Positions 1 through 9,625 of a stretch of DNA of 28,746 bases are shown here, piece after piece. Numbering within the stretch: position 1 is the first letter of the stretch; every line of letters begins with the position of its first letter. The position numbers and the translations under genes were made by a program. This DNA is from Mariprofundus sp. GTDB taxonomy: Bacteria; Pseudomonadota; Zetaproteobacteria; Mariprofundales; Mariprofundaceae. The stretch lies in the NCBI GenBank assembly GCA_015485035.1, contig WFUI01000102.1, positions 1 to 28,746 of the forward strand. The letters are read 5' to 3'. Below the pieces are notes generated by a model. The model saw nothing but the letters and a program-made list of their open reading frames with translations. It was not told the origin of the DNA and did no database searches.

Positions 1-812
1 CGGGTATTACTGCAGCCCATAGCGAAGGCCTGGGTGGACTGTCCGGAGTGGTCAGGGAAAAGGCATTGTTGCTGGAAAGTTTGAGTGATGGTGGCTGGTG
101 CGCTCTTGGAAAGGATGTGGCAGCCCTGATGCGGGCGAACCATATCGCTGTACCTGAGCAGGTTATCGCTGTTGATGATGTGCAGGATGATGAAATAGTT
201 GACTGGCGACTGAAGGGTTGTGAGCTGACACTTGCTTATAAAGGCCAGCAGCATTCGGTAACACTGGACTTGCCGGCTCGCCACTGGGCCGAGAACTATG
301 CCTTTGCTGCGTCTATTATGCTGCGTTACCTGCATGACCGTGAATGCCCGCACACGTTAACCGAAGTTGCCGAAGCGCTGGCTGACTGGCAGCCAGTGGC
401 CGGGCGCATGCAGCGCTGTGAGGGAAAAAATGGCGCGGTGGTGTTGGATGACAGCTACAATGCCAATCCGGTATCCATGCAGGCTGCCATTGATACACTG
501 CGTGCTTTGCCGGGCAACAGGATTGCCATTCTGGGTGACATGGCCGAATTGGGTGATGCATCGGAATATTTGCATGCCGAACTCGACATTAGCGGCCTGA
601 ACAGTATTTATCTGATTGGCATGAAAATGCGGGCGCTGGCAGAGAAACACGCAGAGGCCAGATGGTTTGCCTCAACGGATGAGGCGCTCGCCTCGCTGGC
701 CGATACCATGTTTGCAGCCGGTGATACGGTGCTGGTCAAAGCTTCGCGCTCCATGGCATTGGATGCAGTGGTGGAACTGCTTTGTTCCGGGGAGGGTGTA
801 CATGCTCTATAA
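1..812 (+). CDS. murF: MurF, UDP-MurNAc-tripeptide:D-Ala-D-Ala ligase (C-terminal 269 residues, 5' end cut off)
   Basis: The reading frame is open from base 3 at the window edge, so the N-terminal part, including the P-loop, lies outside. MurF adds D-Ala-D-Ala to UDP-MurNAc-tripeptide in the cytoplasm, the last soluble step of precursor synthesis. The visible part carries the family pattern [10 protein letters not shown] near the middle, followed by a Rossmann-like C-terminal domain with ILGDMAELG and the closing [12 protein letters not shown]. These are classic MurF ligase domain 3 motifs. The ATG at base 48 lies inside the gene and is not the start. The 3' end overlaps mraY by 11 bases, as expected for a translationally coupled dcw operon. 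Identity is clear from the motifs and from the downstream mraY-murD order. Confidence 0.95.
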   Translation, partial: GITAAHSEGLGGLSGVVREKALLLESLSDGGWCALGKDVAALMRANHIAVPEQVIAVDDVQDDEIVDWRLKGCELTLAYKGQQHSVTLDLPARHWAENYAFAASIMLRYLHDRECPHTLTEVAEALADWQPVAGRMQRCEGKNGAVVLDDSYNANPVSMQAAIDTLRALPGNRIAILGDMAELGDASEYLHAELDISGLNSIYLIGMKMRALAEKHAEARWFASTDEALASLADTMFAAGDTVLVKASRSMALDAVVELLCSGEGVHAL

Positions 813-1872
813 CCTCCTGTATCCACTGCATGATCAGGTTTCTTTCTTTAATCTGTTTCAGTATATCACGTTTCGTACAGTCTATGCGCTGGTAACATCG
901 CTGGTGTTATGCTGGTTGCTGGGACCGCTGTTTATCCGCTGGCTGAAAGCACATCAGGGCAAGGGCCAGCCCATTCGAAACGACGGACCTCAAACACACT
1001 TGATCAAGCAGGGTACGCCGACCATGGGCGGTGTATTAATCCTGTTGTCGTTGACGATTGCCACGCTGCTGTGGGCGGATTTAACCAACGGTTTTGTCTG
1101 GCTGGCATTACTGGTAACGCTTGGCTATGGTATTATCGGTTGGCTGGATGATTATCTGAAAATCATTCGCCGTGACCCGAAAGGGCTGGCAGGGCGCTGG
1201 AAACTGATTCTGCAATGTCTGATAGGCGGCATCGCTGCCGCCGGATTGATGATGATGACCGATCCCATTGTGGATATTCCCTTCTTTAATTCGCAGTGGA
1301 ATATGGGCTGGTTTTATCCGGTATTTGTACTTTTCGTTCTGGTTGGCACCTCCAATGCCGTCAATCTGACCGACGGGCTGGACGGTTTGGCCGTGGCGCC
1401 GACTTTTATGGTGGCCAGTGCACTGGCAGTGGTCGTCTATCTGGCCGGTCATGCCAAGTTTTCAGCCTATTTGATGATTCCGTTTGTTCCAGGTGCCGGC
1501 GAACTGGCTGTGTTCTGCGGAGCTGTGGTTGGCGGTTGTCTCGGTTTCCTGTGGTATAACACCTACCCGGCTCAGGTGTTTATGGGGGATGTGGGTGCCC
1601 TTGCACTGGGTGGCGCGCTGGCTTTTGTTGCTTGTGCGGTGCACCAGCAGTTTCTGCTGGCCATTGCCGGCGGGCTGTTTGTGCTGGAGGCAGTATCGGT
1701 GATGGTACAGGTGGCCAGCTTTAAGCTGACCGGCAAGCGGGTATTCCGCATGGCGCCGATTCATCATCACTATGAACTGAAAGGCTGGGCTGAGCCGAAA
1801 GTCATTGTTCGTTTCTGGATTATTTCCATCCTGTTGGCGCTGGTGGCGCTTTCCACCCTCAAAATCAGATGA
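802..1872 (+). CDS. mraY: MraY, phospho-N-acetylmuramoyl-pentapeptide transferase
   Basis: This integral membrane enzyme moves phospho-MurNAc-pentapeptide onto undecaprenyl phosphate, giving lipid I. The protein is 356 residues, close to the usual 360. The catalytic Asp pair is at residues 116-117 (WLDDYLK), [10 protein letters not shown] is at about 188-197, [10 protein letters not shown] is at about 261-270, and the conserved HHH is at 321-323. About ten hydrophobic segments are visible. I chose the ATG at 802 because [10 protein letters not shown] matches the family N-terminus. A longer open frame exists from 667 but would run deep into murF. The gene overlaps murF by 11 bases and murD by 4 (ATGA). 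Confidence 0.97.
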   Translation: MLYNLLYPLHDQVSFFNLFQYITFRTVYALVTSLVLCWLLGPLFIRWLKAHQGKGQPIRNDGPQTHLIKQGTPTMGGVLILLSLTIATLLWADLTNGFVWLALLVTLGYGIIGWLDDYLKIIRRDPKGLAGRWKLILQCLIGGIAAAGLMMMTDPIVDIPFFNSQWNMGWFYPVFVLFVLVGTSNAVNLTDGLDGLAVAPTFMVASALAVVVYLAGHAKFSAYLMIPFVPGAGELAVFCGAVVGGCLGFLWYNTYPAQVFMGDVGALALGGALAFVACAVHQQFLLAIAGGLFVLEAVSVMVQVASFKLTGKRVFRMAPIHHHYELKGWAEPKVIVRFWIISILLALVALSTLKIR

Positions 1873-3263
1873 GCGACATGATGCGTGATCAGAAAATGGC
1901 AACTGCTGTTATCGGCATGGGTAAAACCGGTCAGGCAGTGGTATCTTTTTTAAAGCGCCGGGGTATTGTCTGTGAGGCATTTGACGAGTCTCCGGTCAGC
2001 TTGCCTGAAGGCATGGATATTGCTTTGCATATCGGGCGTCTGGATGCGGAGCTTTTAAAAGGATTCGCCCGCTTGATTGTCAGTCCCGGTATCAGCTGGC
2101 AGCACCCTGCACTGGTTGAGTTGAGAGAGTCAGGGGTTCCAGTCTTCGGTGACCTGGAACTGTTCCGTGAGGCATACCATGGTGATTTGATTGCCATTAC
2201 CGGAACCAATGGCAAAACCACCACAGTTTCCCTGATCAGTACGATGCTGGATACTCTTTCCGGCGGTATTGAAGCAGGTGGCAATATCGGTGTGCCTATG
2301 CTTGGGTTACTGGGCGACGGTGATGTGCAGCATCCAGCTCCCCAGCGTATTGTACTGGAACTTTCCAGCTTTCAACTCGAACGCGCCAATCCGATTCACC
2401 CGAAATGGGCGGCATTGCTTAATGTGCAATCTGATCATGCAGATATGCATCTTGATATGGATGCCTACAAGGCGGCCAAGCTGCGTCTGTTCGCCGCACA
2501 GGGGGAAGGTGACAAAGCCATGTTGCCATCAGATGTCTGCTGGAATGCGCTGGCCGAGGAATTGCGTGGGCGCGGTGTGTTTGTCCGTCGTTTCGGTATG
2601 GATGATGCAGACGGGGAAGGGAGCGGAAGCCGACTGGATGCAGGCGTGAGCCTGCAGCGTCATGGTTCATGGCAGGTGTTCTGGCATCATTATGATGTGC
2701 GTCACTCGGTGTCATCCGATGAATTGCCCGCGCAAGGCAGGCATCAGCATTTAAACCTTGCGTGTGCTGCGCAGGCGGCTGCGGATTTTGGTATTTCTGC
2801 CAGCGTGATCCGGCAATCACTGACCTCATTCAGGGGGTTGCCTCATCGATTGCAATCGCTTGGTCCGGTAGCTGGCTGTGAATGGTACAACGATTCCAAA
2901 GCAACCAATCCGGATGCTGCAAAAGCGGCACTGGAGTCGTTCCACCAGGTTGTGTGGATTTGTGGTGGATTGCGAAAAGGGCTGGATATATCGGTGCTCA
3001 AGGATGCCGTGGCCGATCATGTCGAGCATATGCTGGTTATTGGTACGGATGTGAAACCGTTTATGGATCTGGCTACATCTGCAGGTGTTCAGGCTACTTT
3101 TGTGAAAACAGTGGAGCAGGCAGTAAAACAGGCGGTGCAAATGGGATATGGAGTGCCGGTTCTGCTTTCGCCTGCGGCGGCCAGTCAGGATCAGTTTAAA
3201 AGTTATATTGAGCGAGGTAATGCATTCATGAATGCCGTGAACAGCCTGGAGAAGCATTCATGA
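1869..3263 (+). CDS. murD: MurD, UDP-MurNAc-L-Ala:D-Glu ligase
   Basis: MurD adds D-glutamate to UDP-MurNAc-L-alanine in the cytoplasm. At 464 residues it is slightly longer than the typical 440-450. The N-terminal Rossmann-like domain shows [10 protein letters not shown] at 14-23, the ATP-binding P-loop TGTNGKTT is at 111-118, and the C-terminal ligase domain has [13 protein letters not shown], the MurD signature. The start is the first ATG of an ATGA overlap with mraY. An alternative ATG three codons later (MMRD) cannot be excluded. The gene overlaps ftsW by ATGA. All family key residues I looked for are present. Confidence 0.97.
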   Translation: MSDMMRDQKMATAVIGMGKTGQAVVSFLKRRGIVCEAFDESPVSLPEGMDIALHIGRLDAELLKGFARLIVSPGISWQHPALVELRESGVPVFGDLELFREAYHGDLIAITGTNGKTTTVSLISTMLDTLSGGIEAGGNIGVPMLGLLGDGDVQHPAPQRIVLELSSFQLERANPIHPKWAALLNVQSDHADMHLDMDAYKAAKLRLFAAQGEGDKAMLPSDVCWNALAEELRGRGVFVRRFGMDDADGEGSGSRLDAGVSLQRHGSWQVFWHHYDVRHSVSSDELPAQGRHQHLNLACAAQAAADFGISASVIRQSLTSFRGLPHRLQSLGPVAGCEWYNDSKATNPDAAKAALESFHQVVWICGGLRKGLDISVLKDAVADHVEHMLVIGTDVKPFMDLATSAGVQATFVKTVEQAVKQAVQMGYGVPVLLSPAAASQDQFKSYIERGNAFMNAVNSLEKHS

Positions 3264-4471
3264 GCCGGCCTGCTGTGAAGCTGCTTGCACCTCCGGATCC
3301 GGTGATTACTGGCTGCGTGCTGGCGCTGATGTGTTTTAGTGTGCTGATGGTTTACAGCGCCAGTGTAAGTGTGGCTGAAGTTCGTTATGATGATCCACTG
3401 CGCATTATTCGGCACTGGGTGCTTTATATCCCGGTTGGAATTGTGATCATATGGACTCTTTCACGTATTGATGTGAATTGGTGGCGAGCCATAGCAGTAC
3501 CTGTACTGGCTGTGGCGATGGTATTGATGGTTGCTGTGTTGATTCCGGGTCTGGGTAAAGAAATCAATGGTGCCCAGCGCTGGTTTTCCCTGTTCGGCCT
3601 GACTCTGCAGCCGGTGGAGCTATTAAAGCCCGCTGTGATCATATACATGGCCTATTATCTGAGTTCTTTTCCTGAACGTTTACACCAGTTTGCCAGTGGC
3701 CTTGCACCGATGCTGGTAGTTCTGGGAGTAGCTCTGGTATTACTGTTGTTGCAGCCGGATTTCGGCAGTGCGGTTTTGTTGTCGGCGGTCTGTTTTACCA
3801 TGTGGTTTGTAGGCGGTGTCCCGATTCGGCATCTGCTGGCATTGGTATCGACTTTTGTACCTGTCGCCGTGATTGCCATGATCGCCGAACCTTACCGCGT
3901 ACAGCGGCTAACCAGCTTTCTGGATCCATGGAATGATCCACTTGGCAGTGATTATCAGTTGATTCAATCCATGATTGCTTTTGGTAGCGGTGGTCTGTTT
4001 GGTACAGGCATTGGACAGGGCGTTCAGAAATTATTTTATCTGCCGGAAGTATTTACCGACTTTATTTCGGCCAGTATCGGAGAAGAGCTGGGGCTGGCGG
4101 GAATCCTGGCAGTGCTGACCGTATTTGCCGTGTTGCTGGGGCGTGCTATCTGGTTGGCAATCAGATCCGGAGACATGTTTGCACGTCTGTTGATTATCGG
4201 TTGTGTTGTCGTGATTGGCACGGCACTGATGATTAATCTGGGGGCAGCTATGGGCATGTTGCCGACCAAGGGCATGCCATTGCCCTTCGTCTCCTATGGC
4301 GGCAGTGCCTTGCTCGGTGAATGCGTATTGATCGGATTTGTACTTTCAGTACAGCGCCATCAACCGGGCAACAAACGCATCGAAATGCGTGCATCCCGTA
4401 ATAAGCAGGATAAAAAAGCAGGGAAAGGGCCACGGATATCCTCAAATGATGCCATGGAGCGCCTGTTTTGA
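3260..4471 (+). CDS. ftsW: FtsW, septal SEDS-family peptidoglycan glycosyltransferase
   Basis: This polytopic inner-membrane protein of the SEDS family polymerises lipid II at the septum together with FtsI. The 403-residue protein has roughly ten hydrophobic helices. Signature stretches are GAQRWFSLFGLTLQPVELLK, GSGGLFGTGIGQGVQK, FISASIGEELGLAG and PFVSYGGSALL, which mark FtsW and separate it from unrelated permeases. FtsW is favoured over RodA by its place between murD and murG. The basic cytoplasmic tail of about 35 residues (NKQDKKAGKGPR) is hydrophilic and probably faces the divisome. The start overlaps the murD stop (ATGA) and the end overlaps murG by four bases. Confidence 0.96.
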   Translation: MSRPAVKLLAPPDPVITGCVLALMCFSVLMVYSASVSVAEVRYDDPLRIIRHWVLYIPVGIVIIWTLSRIDVNWWRAIAVPVLAVAMVLMVAVLIPGLGKEINGAQRWFSLFGLTLQPVELLKPAVIIYMAYYLSSFPERLHQFASGLAPMLVVLGVALVLLLLQPDFGSAVLLSAVCFTMWFVGGVPIRHLLALVSTFVPVAVIAMIAEPYRVQRLTSFLDPWNDPLGSDYQLIQSMIAFGSGGLFGTGIGQGVQKLFYLPEVFTDFISASIGEELGLAGILAVLTVFAVLLGRAIWLAIRSGDMFARLLIIGCVVVIGTALMINLGAAMGMLPTKGMPLPFVSYGGSALLGECVLIGFVLSVQRHQPGNKRIEMRASRNKQDKKAGKGPRISSNDAMERLF

Positions 4472-5589
4472 GTCGCGTACCATTACTTTGTATTGCCGGT
4501 GGCGGTACTGGCGGTCATGTCATGCCGGCACTGGCGCTGGCAGATGCAGCGCGGACTCGCTGGCCTGAGTTGAAAGTGTCATTTATAGGCGCTGAACGCG
4601 GGTTGGAAGCAAAAATTCTACCTGAACGTGGTGAACAGGTGCAGTTGCTGGCTATGCACGGAGTCAAAGGCGCGGGTTTGTGGCAGCGGTTGCGTGTGTT
4701 GCTGTGGGAATTACCGCAGGCCGTGATGAGCATCCGGCAGGCCTGGCAGGTTGAACGCCCTGATTTACTGGTTGGCGTGGGAGGCTATGCCAGCATCTCC
4801 GGTGTTGCCGCGGCATTATTAAGCCGGATTCCGGTGGTGTTGTACGAACAGAATGCCATGCCCGGACTGGTTAATCGGACCCTGGCGCGGTTCAGTCGTT
4901 GTATCATGCTGGGTTTCGAGGCTGCTTCCGACAAGCTGGCAGGCCGGGTACGTCGCGTGGTAACAGGCAATGTGGTGCGCGAAAGTATCCTATCAACCCG
5001 GTGGCAGGCACATCTGCCGCCACGGTTGCTGGTACTGGGGGGATCACAGGGGGCACTGGTACTTAATCAGATCGTTCCGGAAGCGTGTCAGCTTTTGGCC
5101 CGCGAAGGTCGTGAGTTCGTTGTGACACACGTTGTCGGCAATGATGAAAAGAGATTACAACAGGTGCGAGAGATTTATGCGGAGGCAGGTATCAGGGCTG
5201 AAGTCCTGATGTACTGTGACGATATGGCAGCATTTTATGCCAGTGGTGATTTGATGTTGGCCCGTGCCGGGGCAATGACGGTTTGTGAAGCAGCCTGTGT
5301 CGGCATGCCGACGCTGTTTGTGCCTCTGCCGCATGCGGCAGATGACCACCAGCGACATAATGCTGAAACGCTTGCCTGTATACACGCTGCTGTTGTTCTG
5401 GATCAAAAGAATCTGGATGCGGAATCGCTGGCTATCCGGATTGATACCCACCTGTTCAATCAAAGGAAGTTGCAGCGGATGAGTGTGGCCGCATGTGCGG
5501 CAGCACCCTATGCGGCACAGGAAAAACAATTAAACGTACTGGCCGAATATATATCCGGATTGAATATCAAGGCAGGGGTGAGCACATGA
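4468..5589 (+). CDS. murG: MurG, UDP-GlcNAc transferase forming lipid II (TTG start)
   Basis: MurG is a peripheral inner-membrane glycosyltransferase (GT28) that adds GlcNAc to lipid I, giving lipid II. It has 373 residues. The N-terminal glycine-rich loop IAGGGTGGHVMPALA begins at residue 9, with His17 of the GGTGGH motif present. The C-terminal donor-binding region shows LVLGGSQGA, AGAMTVCEAACVGMP and PLPHAADDHQRHNAE, where the His and Gln contact UDP-GlcNAc. The only start that keeps the glycine-rich loop is TTG at 4468, which overlaps the ftsW stop as TTGA. This is a non-ATG variant of the ATGA junctions elsewhere in the operon and suggests re-initiation after ftsW. Confidence 0.95.
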   Translation: MSRVPLLCIAGGGTGGHVMPALALADAARTRWPELKVSFIGAERGLEAKILPERGEQVQLLAMHGVKGAGLWQRLRVLLWELPQAVMSIRQAWQVERPDLLVGVGGYASISGVAAALLSRIPVVLYEQNAMPGLVNRTLARFSRCIMLGFEAASDKLAGRVRRVVTGNVVRESILSTRWQAHLPPRLLVLGGSQGALVLNQIVPEACQLLAREGREFVVTHVVGNDEKRLQQVREIYAEAGIRAEVLMYCDDMAAFYASGDLMLARAGAMTVCEAACVGMPTLFVPLPHAADDHQRHNAETLACIHAAVVLDQKNLDAESLAIRIDTHLFNQRKLQRMSVAACAAAPYAAQEKQLNVLAEYISGLNIKAGVST

Positions 5590-6956
5590 AGACGCGTGTG
5601 CAACGGATCCATCTGATCGGTATTGGCGGTATCGGTATGAGTGGCATTGCCGAATTACTGCATAATCAGGGGTTTGGTGTGCAGGGTAGTGATGTGGCCG
5701 AGAGCCCGAATGTAGTGCGGCTGCGCAGTCTGGGTGTTAATGTGGTTGTTGGTCATGCAGCCGAGAACCTGGGGGATGCGCAGGTGGTGGTGGTATCCTC
5801 GGCTATTGATTATGCCAATCCGGAGATTGCCGAAGCGCATAAACGCGGCATTCCGGTGATCCCGCGCGCCGATATGCTGGCCGAACTGATGCGTATGAAA
5901 CAGGGCATTGCAGTAGCCGGCAGCCACGGGAAGACCACAATGACATCATTAATTGCCCATGGCATGGAAGCGGCAGGACTGGATCCGACCTATATCATCG
6001 GTGGTCGGTTGACTGCCAGTGGAAGTAATGCCCGGCTAGGAGCCAGCCCGTGGCTGGTGGCTGAAGCCGATGAGTCTGATGGTTCTTTTTTGCGACTCTC
6101 CCCCACCATTGCGGTAGTAAGTAATATTGATCCGGAACACCTTGATCACTATGGCGATTTCGAGACGTTGATGGAGGCGTTTCACACATTCGTTGATCTG
6201 GTGCCGTTTTATGGGCGGGTGGTGTTGCATCATGAGCACCCTAATGTGGCGATGCTCAGGGAACGATTACACAAGCCGATCACCACCTACGGCAGCAGCC
6301 CGCAGGCCGATCTGCATTTGTTGCACGTTGAAGCTAACGTCGAAGGGCAGGTGTTTACGGCAGCCAGTCGCAAACAAGGCGATCTTGGTGCATTTCATTT
6401 GCCGATGCCCGGCCGTTATAATGCGGAAAATGCATTGGCGGCGATTGCCGTGCTGCTTGATCTCGGCATTGATATTGAAACCATTCGCCAATCGTTAGCC
6501 TCATTTGAAGGTATTCAACGCCGATTTCAGCGTACGAAAATCGGGGCTGGTGTGCTGGTGGATGATTATGGACACCATCCTAAAGAGGTGATGGTGACAC
6601 TGGCTGCTGCACGTGAATGTTGGCCGGACAAACACATCAGCGTCATTTTTCAGCCACACCGTTATAGCCGTACCCGTGATCTGATGCATGAGTTTATGGG
6701 CGCGTTTGACGCTGCCAACAGGGTGGCATTGTTACCTGTATATGCTGCCGGCGAAGTGGAAATTGCCGAGGCCAGCAGTGAACGTATGGCCGAAGGTATG
6801 ATAGCACGCGGTCATCGGGGTGTGTCATTGCTGAAAAACCTTGAGGCGGCACGAGAATATGCCGACACAGCACTGGCACAGGGTGATGTGGTATTGCTGA
6901 TGGGGGCCGGTTCCATCGGCGGATTGGCCAGGCAGATGCGTGAGGATGCATTATGA
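5586..6956 (+). CDS. murC: MurC, UDP-N-acetylmuramate:L-alanine ligase
   Basis: MurC catalyses the first peptide-adding step, joining L-Ala to UDP-MurNAc. The 456-residue protein opens with a Rossmann-like IHLIGIGGIGMSGIAELL, has the P-loop AGSHGKTT at 111-118, VAEADESDGSFL at about 169-180, NIDPEHLDHYG, and a C-terminal DDYGHHPKE and FQPHRYSRT. The start is ATG 5586, which overlaps the murG stop as ATGA and is preceded by GGGGTGAG. An open frame from 5493 would add 31 residues lying inside murG and is rejected. A paralogue with the same fold, mpl, lies at 18797-20230. Confidence 0.97.
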   Translation: MKTRVQRIHLIGIGGIGMSGIAELLHNQGFGVQGSDVAESPNVVRLRSLGVNVVVGHAAENLGDAQVVVVSSAIDYANPEIAEAHKRGIPVIPRADMLAELMRMKQGIAVAGSHGKTTMTSLIAHGMEAAGLDPTYIIGGRLTASGSNARLGASPWLVAEADESDGSFLRLSPTIAVVSNIDPEHLDHYGDFETLMEAFHTFVDLVPFYGRVVLHHEHPNVAMLRERLHKPITTYGSSPQADLHLLHVEANVEGQVFTAASRKQGDLGAFHLPMPGRYNAENALAAIAVLLDLGIDIETIRQSLASFEGIQRRFQRTKIGAGVLVDDYGHHPKEVMVTLAAARECWPDKHISVIFQPHRYSRTRDLMHEFMGAFDAANRVALLPVYAAGEVEIAEASSERMAEGMIARGHRGVSLLKNLEAAREYADTALAQGDVVLLMGAGSIGGLARQMREDAL

Positions 6957-7939
6957 ATGCCGCCGTGAAACAATTATCCGGGGGTGACGACTGGATATCC
7001 GCTATACGTGAAACAGGCGTATGGCGGGAACATGAACCGATGGCGCCGCATACTACACTGGCAGTGGGAGGTCCGGCGCGCTGGTTTTTCCGCCCTGCAG
7101 ATCGCGAATCCCTGATAACAGCGGTGAAACACTGTCCTGTTGATGTGGCGATCCTGCCGTTGGGACGGGGCAGTAATATGCTGGTGCCGGATACCGGCTT
7201 TGATGGCTTGGTGCTGGATTTGAGTGAATTGAATGTGCTGCAGTTCGATGCTTGTGTGGTAACAGTCGGCGCCGGCGTGCGCATGTCCCGTTTTGCTCGT
7301 CAGTGCGCTGACCATGGTCTGACCGGTTGCGAATTCATGGCCACAGTGCCCGGCGATGTGGGTGGCGGTATTGCCATGAATGCGGGATGTTTTGCTCAAC
7401 AGGTGTCCGATACACTGAGTCATATCGAAGTGCTGTTACGGGATGGTAGTATCATCAGGCTAGATGCCATGGATCTGAATATGACTTACCGGCATATTGA
7501 TTTACCGGCACAGAGTCTGGTCCTGTCAGCCACATTTTCCTTGCAAACGGATCATCCCGATCAGATTCGGGAACGTATGCGGAGTATGCGCAGTCGACGC
7601 TCATCTACACAACCGTTGGCGCAGCCCAACTGTGGTTCTGTGTTTAAAAATCCGGATGGTGATTATGCGGCACGTCTGATTGAAGCGGCCGGACTGAAAG
7701 GGTTACGTATCGGTGGTGCCCGTATTTCTGATCAGCATGCCAATTTTATTGTCAATGAAGGAGATGCCAGCAGCGCCGATATTGTCGCCCTGATAAAACG
7801 CGCTCAGGCAGAAGTGAAACAACAAACCGGCATTGAGTTGGAGCCGGAAGTTCGGATGGTTGGGGAATGGGCGGATCTATGGTCTGAAGGGCAATGTGGA
7901 GATCAGCCTGAAGCGCTGGCCGGAGATGGATATGAATGA
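6953..7939 (+). CDS. murB: MurB, UDP-N-acetylenolpyruvoylglucosamine reductase (short type)
   Basis: MurB is the FAD-dependent enzyme that reduces UDP-GlcNAc-enolpyruvate with NADPH, giving UDP-MurNAc. The protein has 328 residues. The FAD-binding loop GRGSNMLV is at 71-78, VPGDVGGGIAMNAG lies at about 132-145, the conserved Tyr-Arg is at 179-180, the catalytic serine motif NCGSVFKNP is at 226-234, and a C-terminal EPEVRMVG carries the conserved Glu. The length and the GSVFKNP motif fit the shorter MurB class rather than the E. coli type. The start overlaps murC (ATGA) and the end overlaps the chosen ddl start by 8 bases. Confidence 0.96.
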   Translation: MNAAVKQLSGGDDWISAIRETGVWREHEPMAPHTTLAVGGPARWFFRPADRESLITAVKHCPVDVAILPLGRGSNMLVPDTGFDGLVLDLSELNVLQFDACVVTVGAGVRMSRFARQCADHGLTGCEFMATVPGDVGGGIAMNAGCFAQQVSDTLSHIEVLLRDGSIIRLDAMDLNMTYRHIDLPAQSLVLSATFSLQTDHPDQIRERMRSMRSRRSSTQPLAQPNCGSVFKNPDGDYAARLIEAAGLKGLRIGGARISDQHANFIVNEGDASSADIVALIKRAQAEVKQQTGIELEPEVRMVGEWADLWSEGQCGDQPEALAGDGYE

Positions 7940-8873
7940 TATAGATATTCATGCTTTCGGTCGCGTTGGTGTGTTGATGGGGGGGGCATCGGCGGAGCGG
8001 GAAATCTCGTTGAAATCGGGAACGGCTGTGGTGCGTGCATTGCAAGCTTCAGGTGTGAATGCTGTGGCCGTTGATTTGATGCGCGACTGGGCCACATCGA
8101 TTCATGATGCAGCTATCGATACAGCATTTATAGCATTGCATGGCACTTTGGGTGAAGATGGTTGTGTACAGGGGATGCTGGAAATTATGCGTACTCCGTA
8201 TACAGGATCAGGAGTCACCGCATCAGCATTGTGTATGGACAAGCAGTTGAGTAAGCAGGTGCTGAATCATGCCGGTTTGCAAACACCGGTCAGCATTGAT
8301 CTTGGCGAAGGTGGTCCGATCCGTTATCCGGTATTTGTCAAACCGGTGGCGGAAGGTTCCAGTATCGGTTTGCACTATCTGGAGTCTCAGTCTGACTGGC
8401 TGGCGTTGGGGCTGGAGACTGCGGATGGATGGATGGCTGAAATGCCGGTCATTGGCAGGGAAATTGCTGTGTCGGTATTGAATGGTGAGGCACTTATGCC
8501 GGTCGAAGTAGCTCCGAAATCCGGTGTTTATGATTATGCTTCCAAATATACGGCCGGAGCGACCGAGTATTTTTGCCCGGCTCGTTTGCCGGCTGAGACG
8601 TTGCGATATTGCATGGAACGGGCTGAACAGGCGGTTGATGCAACCGGTTGCTCCGGCGCACCACGGGTGGACATGATTGTCCCTGCCGGTGGAGAACCGA
8701 TGATACTGGAAATCAATACGATACCGGGTATGACCGAAACCAGCCTGTTACCCAAAGCCGCTGCCGCTGCCGGTATCGGTTTCGAGACCTTGTGCTTACG
8801 TATTCTGGCTTCGGCACAGTTGGAACATACTGAGACAGAATATTCAGAGATCCCCCCCGGAGGTAAGCAATGA
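7932..8873 (+). CDS. ddl: D-alanine:D-alanine ligase (Ddl)
   Basis: This ATP-grasp enzyme makes D-Ala-D-Ala, the substrate of MurF. Visible motifs are GRVGVLMGGASAEREISL at the N-terminus, ALHGTLGEDGCVQG, FVKPVAEGSSIG and EINTIPGMTETSL, which carries the Mg2+-binding Glu and Asn. I chose ATG 7932 because GGAG at 7922-7925 sits six bases upstream, giving 313 residues. ATG 7926 is an alternative two codons earlier. A longer frame from 7833 lies within murB and is not supported. Codons 16-18 contain a run of eight G residues (7979-7986), an unusual homopolymer in an essential gene. The coding end contains a C7 tract directly before the ftsQ ribosome binding site. Confidence 0.95.
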   Translation: MNDIDIHAFGRVGVLMGGASAEREISLKSGTAVVRALQASGVNAVAVDLMRDWATSIHDAAIDTAFIALHGTLGEDGCVQGMLEIMRTPYTGSGVTASALCMDKQLSKQVLNHAGLQTPVSIDLGEGGPIRYPVFVKPVAEGSSIGLHYLESQSDWLALGLETADGWMAEMPVIGREIAVSVLNGEALMPVEVAPKSGVYDYASKYTAGATEYFCPARLPAETLRYCMERAEQAVDATGCSGAPRVDMIVPAGGEPMILEINTIPGMTETSLLPKAAAAAGIGFETLCLRILASAQLEHTETEYSEIPPGGKQ

Positions 8874-9625
8874 GCCGGGTGAATCAGCATCGTATCGATC
8901 CTGCTGTACAGAAAGAGGTGCGTCGCCGCAGTCTGAAACGTATCGGGCGAGTATTGATGTTTGGTATGCTTGTGAGTGTGACGGCTACCAGTGCCATGTG
9001 GCTCAATCATAAATGGAGCGTCGGATCATGGGAGATCAGGGCCGATGCACCGCTAAAAATAGCGATTGATGCGCAGTTAAAAGCTATGCCGAACAGGGAC
9101 TTTCTCAGTACTCGTCCTGATTTGTTGCGTAAACTGTGGCTGCAACGTATTCCGGATCTCGCCGATGTGCGGATCACACGTATTCTTCCTGACAAGCTGC
9201 GTATCGATGCGGATGCACGTGTGCCTGTTGCCTTGTGGCAGGATGAACAGAGCCGTCTGCACCTGTTTGACGGGCATGGCAATATTTACCGTTTGCTGAA
9301 AAAAGGCGAATCACCGGATTTACCGTTGCTGCGTATACCTGAAGAAAAACTGGATGCTGCCAGAAAGATGATAGTCGCACTGGCACAGCATGATGCGCAA
9401 AAACTGTCCGATTTAAGTGAAATCCGTGCCGGTAGCCGGCATTGGCAAATTTATTTCTCCCGTGGAGTTACATGGCTGATTCCTCAGGGCGATGAGGGTT
9501 CCATGATAGAACGCATCAAATCTTTATTACAGCAGCCCCGCTGGCGCAATCGGTATTGGCGTGTGGATGCACGATTGTCATCCCGCTGGTTTATCCGGCC
9601 AGCCGGGCATGGAGGGGTTATCTGA
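8870..9625 (+). CDS. ftsQ: FtsQ, divisome membrane protein
   Basis: FtsQ is a bitopic inner-membrane protein that links early and late divisome proteins (with FtsB and FtsL) through its periplasmic POTRA domain. The 251-residue product has a basic N-terminus, one membrane segment at about residues 26-45 (IGRVLMFGMLVSVTATSAMW), a POTRA-like region at about 52-120 and a beta domain behind it. Sequence conservation of FtsQ is low; the call rests on topology, size and the ddl-ftsQ-ftsA position. The start overlaps ddl as ATGA and has GGAGG seven bases upstream. The stop overlaps the ftsA start by one base (TGATG). Confidence 0.93.
   Translation: MSRVNQHRIDPAVQKEVRRRSLKRIGRVLMFGMLVSVTATSAMWLNHKWSVGSWEIRADAPLKIAIDAQLKAMPNRDFLSTRPDLLRKLWLQRIPDLADVRITRILPDKLRIDADARVPVALWQDEQSRLHLFDGHGNIYRLLKKGESPDLPLLRIPEEKLDAARKMIVALAQHDAQKLSDLSEIRAGSRHWQIYFSRGVTWLIPQGDEGSMIERIKSLLQQPRWRNRYWRVDARLSSRWFIRPAGHGGVI

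Noticed and set aside
2826..3257. 143-codon minus-strand frame inside murD
   Set aside because: Antisense shadow of a conserved murD segment with Cys/His-rich random composition.
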